NCBI RefSeq assembly: GCF_902168135.1
Contig: NZ_CABHOL010000015.1
Location: 466,284-530,283, forward strand
Source: an uncultured Fluviicola sp.
GTDB taxonomy: Bacteria; Bacteroidota; Bacteroidia; Flavobacteriales_D; Crocinitomicaceae
Reading direction: 5' to 3'
DNA length: 64,000 nt
Below are positions 52,924 through 61,022 of the stretch, in pieces. The position numbers and the translations under genes were made by a program. The first letter of the stretch is position 1. Each line of letters begins with the position of its first letter. Under the pieces are notes generated by a model, which was given only the letters and a program-made list of their open reading frames with translations, was not told where the DNA came from and made no database searches.

Positions 52924-53126
52924 GCCAGTTTGTGTTGTTTGTTGGTCTGTGCATGTTGTGTTAGGGTTGCTAATAACGGTTTGCAGCTACAAGAAGGTGG
53001 CGATTTAATAGCAGCTAAATATCTGTCGATACAAATAGGCAAATTGCTCTGAACCTTTACTGAAGCAAACGTAATTTTTTAACCGCTCGCTGAACTCCCA
53101 TAGTCCCATAGCTGGAAGGTGCAGTT

Positions 53127-53720
53127 TTACTTTTCAATCGATATTAAAAAATATTGATACACCAAATATCTATGTGTCCATCTTTGGTTAGCATATTTGG
53201 TAAACGAAAGGACTGATATGATTATGAGTGAAATAATAACGGTCCAATTCAAACATGGAAAAAAACAAAGATAGACACATAGTAAACAAAGTGATCTAAA
53301 TAATTTAGAGTTAGCTTCGTGCTTCTCTAGTTCTGGAACTATTGTAGGATTATTCATCTTAAGATATGCTTCAGCAGCTTTTAGCTGATCTGTTTGCAAA
53401 GAAAGTTTTTCCTCAATCGTGGCCTCACTTTTCGAAATAAAGCTTTTGTGCTTTTTTAGCTTCCATTTCAGGTAACTAACTTCATATATTGGGTTCAGAG
53501 TCATCGCACAAATGTGATGTATAAAATGACCGGATATATATGAGATCATAACGAAAAAGAACCATGCGAATGCAGTTACATCATTAACTACTATGTTTAA
53601 GAAGTCGGGAACACTAAAACCTACAATTGCTGGCAAAGTCGCACACAAGATAAAACCTGGAATAATAAAGGCTAAAAATTCCATTAAGCCAAAAAACAAA
53701 TCACCTGGTTTTAAAATCAT
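53127..53720 (-). CDS. Membrane protein of unknown function
   Basis: A 197-residue protein with hydrophobic segments near 12-32, 43-62 and two close together at 145-172, and a charged middle (KWKLKKHKSF, EATIEEKLSL) probably in the cytosol. SGHFIHHI in the second helix and RWTHRYLVYQYF at the end are notable, but I recognise no family. It lies 36 bases from an attC-like hairpin. Its AT-rich composition differs from core genes. Confidence 0.58.
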   Translation of the reverse strand: MILKPGDLFFGLMEFLAFIIPGFILCATLPAIVGFSVPDFLNIVVNDVTAFAWFFFVMISYISGHFIHHICAMTLNPIYEVSYLKWKLKKHKSFISKSEATIEEKLSLQTDQLKAAEAYLKMNNPTIVPELEKHEANSKLFRSLCLLCVYLCFFPCLNWTVIISLIIISVLSFTKYANQRWTHRYLVYQYFLISIEK

Positions 53721-53756
53721 TCTCTTTTACTTTTGAAGGTTTTATGCAAAATTGCA

Positions 53757-53831
53757 CCTAACGTTTTCCAAATAGGCAAAGGCGCCTAACAAGTATAGTA
53801 AAATTTGCGCTTTTGCTTATTTGGTGTTAGG
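53757..53831. other. attC-like (integron recombination site-like) hairpin
   Basis: Outer arms CCTAAC (53757-53762) and GTTAGG (53826-53831) flank an 18-bp imperfect stem (53768-53785 with 53807-53824, only two G-T wobbles), with an unequal spacer (5 and 1 bases) and a 21-base loop. This organisation resembles integron attC sites. It lies at the 3' end of the gene at 53840. No integrase is in the window. Confidence 0.5.
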
Positions 53832-53839
53832 CATAGTCA

Positions 53840-54820
53840 TTAAAAATATGTGATCTTGTTTGATTCAATTTTAAATAAATCGCCATTGATTTTTGTGATT
53901 TTTGATATCCAATTCATGTTATCGTCGTAAAGGTATTCGTAAGAAATTGTGTCGGTATTATTAGATTCAAAAAAGAAAACCACCTCATTTACTGGGTCTC
54001 CATACGAATTATTGGTATAGGTTCTTTTTAAAACGATTTTTCCATTTGCAGTAGTTTCAATTTTTTCAATTAATTGTCCCGCATCATCATATTTATAAAA
54101 GAAAATGTAACTCTCTGCGGTGTAAACGTTTTTCGAAAAATCTTCAAATGAACTAGTATCTATTTTGTAGTCTGAGTTCATGTAAAAAGTAGTTCTCGAA
54201 GACCAGTTTGAATCTAAATACTTCTCTTCGGTTAATAGATTTTTTGTATTGAAGGTCCAAAATTTATATTTCCGACTAGTTGAAGAAAGATCTGCATGAT
54301 AAATTTTATTGCCGAGTTCATCATATTTAAAATAGTCTGGAAACACTTCACCACTTTCAATAACACTTTTTAATTCAATTAATTGATTTAACTCGTTGTA
54401 CTTATATGAAGTAGTATTCACTTTTATTTTGTGGTTTTCATGAAAATAATTTGATTGAATTAATTGTCCATTAGCATCGTAAATGAAGTCTGTAACAGAG
54501 ATTACTTTGTTATCTTGTCGATATATCTCACTTGAAAATCTTAACCCAGAATTATCAAATTTCCTTTCAATAGATGAATTGAATGATTCCCCTTCAAATT
54601 TTACATAAAGCGACCTGTCTATTTTTACAGTGCGCTTCTGTTTATTGAAAACATAATGAAGAGTTTCTCTTATGTCAATTTCATCAGGCGAGAAATATGT
54701 TTGTTCTTCGTAAATTATACTTTTAATAGCTCCTTTCAAATGACAGGTGTCAGTCATAAATTCTTGTGCTGAGAGATTATTCAAATAGACAAGAAAAAAT
54801 ATTAGCGAAATGTATTTCAT
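53840..54820 (-). CDS. Secreted YD-repeat (RHS-like) protein
   Basis: A 326-residue protein with a signal peptide (to about NLSAQ). It has repeats of the YD/RHS type: DFIYDANGQLIQ, YKYNELNQLIEL, FKYDELGNKIYH, YKYDDAGQLIEK and YLYDDNMNWISK. In short free-standing proteins of this kind the repeats form a beta shell with no toxin attached; none is seen here. It is periplasmic or extracellular. Flanked by an attC-like hairpin downstream, its cassette-like nature is possible. Confidence 0.75.
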   Translation of the reverse strand: MKYISLIFFLVYLNNLSAQEFMTDTCHLKGAIKSIIYEEQTYFSPDEIDIRETLHYVFNKQKRTVKIDRSLYVKFEGESFNSSIERKFDNSGLRFSSEIYRQDNKVISVTDFIYDANGQLIQSNYFHENHKIKVNTTSYKYNELNQLIELKSVIESGEVFPDYFKYDELGNKIYHADLSSTSRKYKFWTFNTKNLLTEEKYLDSNWSSRTTFYMNSDYKIDTSSFEDFSKNVYTAESYIFFYKYDDAGQLIEKIETTANGKIVLKRTYTNNSYGDPVNEVVFFFESNNTDTISYEYLYDDNMNWISKITKINGDLFKIESNKITYF

Positions 54821-54930
54821 TAAGGGTTCAGTTTATTATGCATAACTTATCTATAACCCCACCTAAAATACAATTTATACCGCAAATACAATAAGCGTCG
54901 GCGTGCTATGCATAACTTTTGAAAAGGATA

Positions 54931-55026
54931 CTGATTGAACAAGCAGCAGATTCGGAGAAATGTGATTTGAAGGAGAAACTGGAAGAACTGGCGGAAGGGG
55001 TTTTGAGAGAGTTGATGGTAATTTGA
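54931..55026 (+). pseudogene. Duplicated 3' fragment of the gene at 55616
   Basis: Plus-strand reading gives LIEQAADSEKCDLKEKLEEL then AEGVLRELM and ends with VI and a stop. It matches LIEQAADLEQCDPLEKLEEL then AEGVFRELV in the gene at 55616-56113 over ~30 codons at both DNA and protein level. No start or upstream part is present. It marks a partial duplication, about 1 kb from the source. Confidence 0.7.
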
Positions 55027-55077
55027 TAAAGCTGCTCGCGCCAAAAAGGAGGATTTCTGAAAAATGGATCGCCGATA

Positions 55078-55521
55078 TTATTTGTTTTCATCATTTGGTG
55101 GTTTATGCCACAATCCCAGTTCGAACATTTTAATTTTAAAAGATTCTGAGTTCATGTCAATTTCCGGACTATTAAGGGCAGTTGAAATCGCATAAATAAA
55201 TGGTCCCGGTCTATTACTCCAACCTCTTTGGAATGGTCTCGGAGAATAATTCGCTATGAATCCACGAACAGCGAGTGCTGTTTTGTCCTTATTATAACTT
55301 ATTTGCAAATCTACACATGGATAGATGTTGTTGGGATCGATATAGACTTCTTTACAGATGGCATCTATGATATCGATCCGAGTTCTATAAATAGGGGCAC
55401 CTTCCCTCATCCATTGAAAACTGCCGATATCCGGTAGCGAAATATTTGCATGAATCTCTGCTGCTAACTTTAATTCGTCCAGCGTTTTCTCGATGAATTT
55501 TTTAAACTCCGGTTGTGTCAT
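55078..55521 (-). CDS. Cytosolic protein of unknown function
   Basis: A 147-residue protein (starts TQPEFKKFIEKTLDELKLA, with LPDIGSFQWMREGAP and NYSPRPFQRGWSNRPGPF). No signal or membrane segment; no family recognised. It lies between the fragment at 54931 and the plus-strand gene at 55616, transcribed divergently from the latter with 94 bases between starts. Confidence 0.58.
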   Translation of the reverse strand: MTQPEFKKFIEKTLDELKLAAEIHANISLPDIGSFQWMREGAPIYRTRIDIIDAICKEVYIDPNNIYPCVDLQISYNKDKTALAVRGFIANYSPRPFQRGWSNRPGPFIYAISTALNSPEIDMNSESFKIKMFELGLWHKPPNDENK

Positions 55522-55615
55522 AGGTAGGTATTTCGTTCTTGTTTTTAGTTAAATTAACTCTAACGGTTTTAAGCCTTCGACTTCTTTCAAAGATAGAAAT
55601 ATAGCACCTCATTTT

Positions 55616-56113
55616 ATGCGAACACCCAAAGAAATTCCGGAGTTTGACATATCCGTTAAATGGTTTCCGGAATTTTTTCTCGACACTTGCTACATGGAAA
55701 AGAATCGGGATTTACAAATACGTCAGGATATGAAAGCAAACATTCTAACCCTCATCCAGGACGATATCAAGATCTCCCGCTTGACAAACACCCTGGACCG
55801 CCTGCATGTTCCGGCGAACCACTATCCCTTAGGCAATGCAAAAGTGATCTTCTCCTTGTTGGAAATCCCGGAAACGGAACAGAACTTCGAAATGTACTAT
55901 CAACTCATCGAACAAGCAGCAGATTTGGAGCAATGCGATCCACTTGAAAAATTGGAGGAATTGGCGGAAGGGGTTTTTAGGGAGTTGGTGGGGGAGGAGA
56001 TAAGTTTTATTCTTAGACGGGATCTTTGTTTTACGATTCCTTTAAGTCGTATTTTTTTGACAGCTTTTTTTTCTGTCCTTTTCTATGAAATTTTGCTATC
56101 TGTTCCTTTATAG
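55616..56113 (+). CDS. Hypothetical protein with an apparently replaced C-terminus
   Basis: A 165-codon frame. The first ~125 residues (RTPKEIPEFDISVKWFPEFF, later LNVPANHYPLG-like and YYQLIEQAADLEQCDP) read as a real cytosolic helical protein of unknown function. After about residue 127 (FRELVGEEIS) the frame runs into hydrophobic sequence that is antisense to the DUF5677-like gene, and it ends inside it. A duplicated copy of the natural 3' end (54931-55026) stops right after the homologous part. So the original stop region was probably replaced by insertion of the neighbouring pair. Confidence 0.55.
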   Translation: MRTPKEIPEFDISVKWFPEFFLDTCYMEKNRDLQIRQDMKANILTLIQDDIKISRLTNTLDRLHVPANHYPLGNAKVIFSLLEIPETEQNFEMYYQLIEQAADLEQCDPLEKLEELAEGVFRELVGEEISFILRRDLCFTIPLSRIFLTAFFSVLFYEILLSVPL

Positions 56114-56897
56114 CATTAAAATCATAATTTCTACCAACGATGTATTCATTTTTACGAACTTTTTCAACGTGTCTTTCTTCAAGTAAGAATGTCCATATTT
56201 GATCAATTCTATTATGAATCAGATAATTTTTTTCTAACCACTCAAATAAGATTTGATGATTTTTAAATCTTTCAGGAATGGACTTTCCTTCACAATCTTG
56301 AATCGCCATACAAAGAGCTGTGAAATAGATTGTGGCAATAGCAAATTTTGCTGTGACCCATACCTGATTTTCAGCAAGTTTTACATCAGCAAACAAACCT
56401 TGTTCAAAATAACCAATTTCTGCTAAGCTTTGAACTTGTCCATGTGTTATTTCGCTATAAAATTCATATAAGTGAGTTGGAAGTGATATGTTGTTGTTTT
56501 TGAGTTCGTTACGGATGTTTCCATCTAAAAAGATGCTGTTTTTGGAATCCTTTAACCAAAAATCAAAAAGGTCTGGATTCAAAGAACAAAGGATTAGTAA
56601 ATTCAATCGTGAAATTAGCGTTCTACAAATCACTAATGAGTCTGCGTAACATTTACTATCGGTTAGTAATTCGATTGACTTTGCAGATTGAGAGTTTGAT
56701 TTGAGTTGAAATAAAAAAGCAACATCAAATTTCAACCGCCATTCGTTATTTTCGGGATTTTGGTTTATAGCTCCAACCAATCCAAAGTATGCATTCAATA
56801 CAACATAAAATTCATCCCTATTTGTAAACTCCTCAAGTTTCCAATATTCAGACATTGAAACACCATTCGTTTTTTCAAAAAACGATGCACCTTTCAA
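56031..56897 (-). CDS. DUF5677-like partner protein
   Basis: A 288-residue cytosolic, helix-rich protein. SDKCYADSLVICRTLISRLNLLI-like sequence and LYEFYSEITHGQVQSLAEIG resemble DUF5677 (a HEPN-related helical bundle). The ATG at 56855 is the first in frame; I give the TTG at 56897, but the frame stays open and protein-like (IENKLEILIKNKIPKESIEE) up to a stop at 56987-56985 without an ATG. The true start is therefore unclear. It lies 110 bases after the ATPase stop and is AT-rich like it; the two may act together. Confidence 0.6.
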   Translation of the reverse strand: MKGASFFEKTNGVSMSEYWKLEEFTNRDEFYVVLNAYFGLVGAINQNPENNEWRLKFDVAFLFQLKSNSQSAKSIELLTDSKCYADSLVICRTLISRLNLLILCSLNPDLFDFWLKDSKNSIFLDGNIRNELKNNNISLPTHLYEFYSEITHGQVQSLAEIGYFEQGLFADVKLAENQVWVTAKFAIATIYFTALCMAIQDCEGKSIPERFKNHQILFEWLEKNYLIHNRIDQIWTFLLEERHVEKVRKNEYIVGRNYDFNAIKEQIAKFHRKGQKKKLSKKYDLKES

Positions 56898-57007
56898 GAT
56901 TTCCTCAATACTTTCTTTGGGAATTTTGTTTTTAATTAATATTTCGAGTTTATTTTCGATGTTCGTTGTTTTTGAGTTTGTGGCTTATTTGGTACTAAAA
57001 AGAACAA

Positions 57008-58525
57008 CTATTCGGAAAGCTTCAGATCTTTTACATACTCCATTGATTTATCCAGTAGATACATCATTATGTGTCCTGGTGAAAGTGTGTTCTGTGGACG
57101 ACGTTCGCCCTTTGTTGCTATATGTTTACCTGTTGATCGCCAAGTGAGTTCTAGACAAACAATACTCCCATCAGTAAGCGGAATTTGTATATCGGGGCAT
57201 AATTGACTATTAGGTAGGTTTTGTTTTTCACAAGTGACTGTTACATCATTCCCTGATTTTAATAAAAATTCTTTTAAAGCCTCACTTAAAGAAAGATTTA
57301 ATGCATTATCACCTTTTGCTGCTAATTGCTGAATAGTCATGTATTCTTTTGCCATTTCGTCAGCAGTTTCTCTTGGTCGGAAAGTTAATGATTCCTCTGG
57401 ATTAAGAATTGCTTGTCCAACTCTTGTTTTGGCAATTGTTTCTATGCAATTTTCAATTTTTTCAGTTTTCTTTTTCAGATCAGTTTTTATTTTTTCTGCT
57501 CCATAAGTCCTTACTGCCGCCAGCGCCGCATTAGGAGTTAATTCAAATAATCGGACATCCAATATTCTCATAAGATAGGCCATGTCATTTCTACGCTTTC
57601 TCCAATCGTTGAGGTAATTAGATTTATTATCCTTATTGTCTAGAAATTCTGCAATTTTGTCTATATCGAGTCTATTTCTAGTTCCTTGAGTTAAACTACT
57701 TACTGTACGATCTAGCTCTTTTGAATCGTCACCAGGGACGACAATCCAAACCCGCGGTCTAATTTTGGTTTTTAATATATTGTATGTTTGAGAATTTCTT
57801 TGAGCAGAATATGCATTCAACCTAGAATAAAATTCACCAATAGTTTCACTTTCTCTTGCCATTTGCATTGCAGTTTCAGAGCCAATCCCAAATGATTCTA
57901 AATTCTCTCCAGCATTTAATGAACGTGTCGTAATATCTGCTACCTCCGAAAAGTTGTCTTTTGAAAGTCCAGTAAAATCATATCTTTTATAACGTGTTCC
58001 TAATAAACTATCTCTTCCAATATGCCAAGCCATTTCAGCTATTTTGGTTGATACTTCTAAATCTGTAATAGGCCAAACAATTAGAGCTTTTCCTTGATCT
58101 ATTCGAAATAAATTCCTAAGCGCTTCAAATGAAACTTTTAGATCACTATCAGTTTCGTTTGGATTGTCTCTATCATCAATTACATAAATCCTATGTTTCG
58201 TATCTTTTGGAGTATCATTACTTATAAACGTTGCCAAGCTTAGTATTGGCTGTTCCTTTTTAAATGAAATAATATCGACATTATCAAAGAAATATTTTAA
58301 TCCATGTAGAAATGTTGATTTCCCAGAACCTGATGTTCCATGAAGAATTAGGAGCCTCCCTAAACCTGAAGTCTGTATTTCCCGTAAAGTGATTTCAATT
58401 TCGTTACAGGCAGATTTTACTGGTTGAATTATACCAGAAATATCACTTCCGGTTTTAAGAGATTCTCTTTGCAATTGTTCAAATCTTCCTGGTAATGAAA
58501 GATGTTTTAGGAAATCTTCATTCAT
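57008..58525 (-). CDS. P-loop ATPase with a nuclease-like C-terminal domain
   Basis: A 505-residue protein. Walker A LHGTSGSGKSTFLHG lies near residues 59-73, and a Walker B-like RIYVIDDRDN near 113-122. The middle is an AAA/STAND-like helical part. The C-terminus (CPDIQIPLTDGSIVCLELTWR) fits the D...ExK-type core of PD-(D/E)XK nucleases, but Thr replaces the Lys (ELTWR), so activity is uncertain. It is AT-rich and lies against the MoxR operon (44 bases). ATPase-nuclease architecture next to a HEPN-like protein suggests a defence pair; this is inference. Confidence 0.7.
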   Translation of the reverse strand: MNEDFLKHLSLPGRFEQLQRESLKTGSDISGIIQPVKSACNEIEITLREIQTSGLGRLLILHGTSGSGKSTFLHGLKYFFDNVDIISFKKEQPILSLATFISNDTPKDTKHRIYVIDDRDNPNETDSDLKVSFEALRNLFRIDQGKALIVWPITDLEVSTKIAEMAWHIGRDSLLGTRYKRYDFTGLSKDNFSEVADITTRSLNAGENLESFGIGSETAMQMARESETIGEFYSRLNAYSAQRNSQTYNILKTKIRPRVWIVVPGDDSKELDRTVSSLTQGTRNRLDIDKIAEFLDNKDNKSNYLNDWRKRRNDMAYLMRILDVRLFELTPNAALAAVRTYGAEKIKTDLKKKTEKIENCIETIAKTRVGQAILNPEESLTFRPRETADEMAKEYMTIQQLAAKGDNALNLSLSEALKEFLLKSGNDVTVTCEKQNLPNSQLCPDIQIPLTDGSIVCLELTWRSTGKHIATKGERRPQNTLSPGHIMMYLLDKSMEYVKDLKLSE

Positions 58526-58569
58526 ACTTAATATTTTGGGTAAGTTAATATCTCTTTATCAAAAGCTTC

Positions 58570-59901
58570 CTATATCACCCCCTTCGCCTTCAATTCCAAA
58601 TACTTATTGATCGAATTGATCGACAGATCTTCCGGTTTGGAAAGAATGGTTTGGATGCCGTTTTGGCGCAGCTCGCGGGCAATGTTCCACTTCACGTTCG
58701 ACATTTTATCCGCAACGGTGGCTTCAATGAGCTCTTTGTGGGTGTGGACTGGCTGCTGGGCCAGTTCCTGTAGTTCGTTGTTCTGGAAGAAGATGACGAC
58801 CAGTACGTGGCGTTTGTTCAGGCGCTGTAACATTGGAAGCGCTCTGCGCATGGCAAATTCGCTTTCAAAGTTGGTGTAGAGCAGTAGGAGGGAGCGCGTT
58901 TTCACCTGTTTGCGGATCGTTTGGTACAGCAATTCGAAGTTTCCTTCTTTGAAGAGTGTTTTTTGGTTGTACAAACTTTCCAGGATGCGTCTCAGTTGAC
59001 CTTGATTTCTTTCGGCGGGAACGATGGCTCCCATTTTGTCTGAGAAGGTGATGAGGCCGGCGCGGTCGCCTTTTCTCAGGGCTATGTTGGTGAAGACCAA
59101 AGCGGAGTTGATGGCGTAATCCAGCATGGTCATTTTGTGGAAGGCCAGCTGCATCGGGCGGCTCTTGTCTATCACGCAGTAAACCGGCTGCGAGCGTTCT
59201 TCCTGGTATTGGTTCACCATTAGTTCGTTCTTGCGGCTCGTTGCTTTCCAGTTCACGGTGCGCAGGTCGTCGCCCTGCACGTAATTGCGGATCTGCTCAA
59301 ACTCGCTCGTGTTACCAATCCGGCGCACCTTTTTGATTCCCTGTGAAAGGGTCTGCTGGTTGAAGACTTTCAATTCGTACTGCTTCATCTGCAATACGGA
59401 CGGATATACTTCAATGCGTTCCACCAACGGAATCACGATGCGGCGCTGCGCCAAAAACAGGGTAGAGCGCACAAAGATCACCACATCGCGGAATTCGTAT
59501 TCTCCGCGCTCGGTAGGAGTGAAGGAGTAGTGAAAATCCTTCGTTTTCTTCGGCAGCAGAATGGTGTTCCAGACGGAAGCTCTCTTCTGCATGAAGAGCG
59601 GGTATCCTTCGTAGATCCCGACCTGCAGGGGCTGGGCGGTTTGGTTCAGAACAGAAACCGTGACTTTGTTCTCGTCGCCCAGGTTCATGCGTTCCTGGTA
59701 TTTGCGTTGCACGCGGATCGGTTCTTTGTAGAGATTTACAAGCAAGACATCCAGGATCAGGGCAAATAAGAGCACAAACAAAACCGTTTTGCCGATAATG
59801 CCCAGGAAGGGAACAAAAAATGCTCCTCCTGTCAATGCGATCCCTATTCCTCCAACGAGGAAAAAGAACCGGGTGAGATGGATACTTGCCAGTAATTTCA
59901 T
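58570..59901 (-). CDS. DUF58-domain protein
   Basis: A 443-residue protein with two N-terminal membrane helices (LVGGIGIALTGGAFFVPFLG region) and a DUF58/vWA-like part. DDLRTVNWKATSRKNELMVNQYQEERS and the MIDAS-like VIDKSRPM are its signature; the later YAINSALVFTNIALRKGDRAGLITFSD fits the same domain. It works with MoxR-type AAA proteins in envelope assembly or stress roles. Its ATG overlaps the MoxR stop (TAATG), so it is coupled. Confidence 0.92.
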   Translation of the reverse strand: MKLLASIHLTRFFFLVGGIGIALTGGAFFVPFLGIIGKTVLFVLLFALILDVLLVNLYKEPIRVQRKYQERMNLGDENKVTVSVLNQTAQPLQVGIYEGYPLFMQKRASVWNTILLPKKTKDFHYSFTPTERGEYEFRDVVIFVRSTLFLAQRRIVIPLVERIEVYPSVLQMKQYELKVFNQQTLSQGIKKVRRIGNTSEFEQIRNYVQGDDLRTVNWKATSRKNELMVNQYQEERSQPVYCVIDKSRPMQLAFHKMTMLDYAINSALVFTNIALRKGDRAGLITFSDKMGAIVPAERNQGQLRRILESLYNQKTLFKEGNFELLYQTIRKQVKTRSLLLLYTNFESEFAMRRALPMLQRLNKRHVLVVIFFQNNELQELAQQPVHTHKELIEATVADKMSNVKWNIARELRQNGIQTILSKPEDLSINSINKYLELKAKGVI

Positions 59902-61022
59902 TAACGCGGAACTTCGATGGTTTGAACGATTTCACGGATCACTTCTTCCATTTGGGTTCCTTCCATTTCCGCTTCCGGAGTCAGGATCAAACGGTGGTTC
60001 AATACGTGGATCGTCACGAACTGGATATCATCCGGTGTCACGAAGTCGCGTCCGCGGATGGCAGCGAATGCTTTGGCGGCTTTCAAAATGGAAAGCGAAG
60101 CACGCGGCGAACCTCCCAGGTACAATTTGGAATGGTTCCGTGTTTTATTCACGATCTGTGCAATGTACTGGATCAAACGGTCTTCAATGATTACTTTCTC
60201 TACCACTTTCTGTACTTTGTGCAATTCATCGGCAGTGAAAACCGCAGTGATGTTTGCCAGGTCCGGTGCCTGGATCTGTTCTTTGTAACGCGTTAAGATC
60301 ATCGTCTCTTCGTCCAATGTCGGGTAATCCAGTTTGATCTTGAACAGGAAACGGTCGAGCTGTGCTTCCGGAAGGTTGTAAGTTCCTTCCTGCTCCACCG
60401 GGTTTTGCGTAGCAATCACCAAAAACGGGAAAGACATTTTGTACTGTGTTCCGTCGTAAGTGATTTGGCGTTCTTCCATGACCTCGAACAAAGCGGCTTG
60501 TGTTTTCGCCGGTGCACGGTTGATCTCATCGATCAGTACGATGTTGGAGAAGATCGGTCCTTTCTTGAAACTGAATTCGCTGTCCTTCATGCTGAATACC
60601 GAAGTACCGATCACATCGGAAGGCATCAGATCCGGGGTGAACTGGATCCGTGAGAAGTCCACGTGCAATACGCGTGACAAAGCTTTTGAAGACAGGGTTT
60701 TCGCAACTCCGGGAACACCTTCCAATAAGATGTGTCCGTTGGAGAAAATTCCCGCAAGCAGCAGTTCAATCATTTCGGATTGCCCGATCACGTATTTGCG
60801 CATTTCTTCGCGAACGCGGTTCACTTTCTCAGCAACCCAAAGCAGGTCGGTCTGATCGCGCTGTACGAAACCCGGAGTCACCGGAGTCACCGGTGTCTCA
60901 GCCGGGTTCGACAAAGCACTCGCTTGTTCTTCCGGAGCGGGATTGGTTGAAGCAGCCTCGTTCGACTGTTCTCCGTCATTTGGCATGTATGCCGCTAAAT
61001 CGTCATTTCCTTCCTGGATCAT
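59901..61022 (-). CDS. MoxR-family AAA ATPase
   Basis: Chaperone-like AAA ATPase, 373 residues. LLEGVPGVAKT is Walker A and VLIDEINRAPAKTQAALFEVMEERQ is Walker B plus the sensor helix; NPVEQEGTYNLPEAQLDRF contains sensor 1 and the arginine finger region. An acidic N-terminal tail of about 55 residues (QEGNDDLAAYMPND) precedes the core. Order MoxR-DUF58 is universal. It overlaps DUF4350 upstream (ATGA) and DUF58 downstream. Confidence 0.95.
   Translation of the reverse strand: MIQEGNDDLAAYMPNDGEQSNEAASTNPAPEEQASALSNPAETPVTPVTPGFVQRDQTDLLWVAEKVNRVREEMRKYVIGQSEMIELLLAGIFSNGHILLEGVPGVAKTLSSKALSRVLHVDFSRIQFTPDLMPSDVIGTSVFSMKDSEFSFKKGPIFSNIVLIDEINRAPAKTQAALFEVMEERQITYDGTQYKMSFPFLVIATQNPVEQEGTYNLPEAQLDRFLFKIKLDYPTLDEETMILTRYKEQIQAPDLANITAVFTADELHKVQKVVEKVIIEDRLIQYIAQIVNKTRNHSKLYLGGSPRASLSILKAAKAFAAIRGRDFVTPDDIQFVTIHVLNHRLILTPEAEMEGTQMEEVIREIVQTIEVPR

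Noticed and set aside
54847..55094. Two minus-strand frames of about 60 codons in the gap before 55078
   Set aside because: They are antisense to the duplicated fragment at 54931-55026 and have low-complexity Ser/Phe content.
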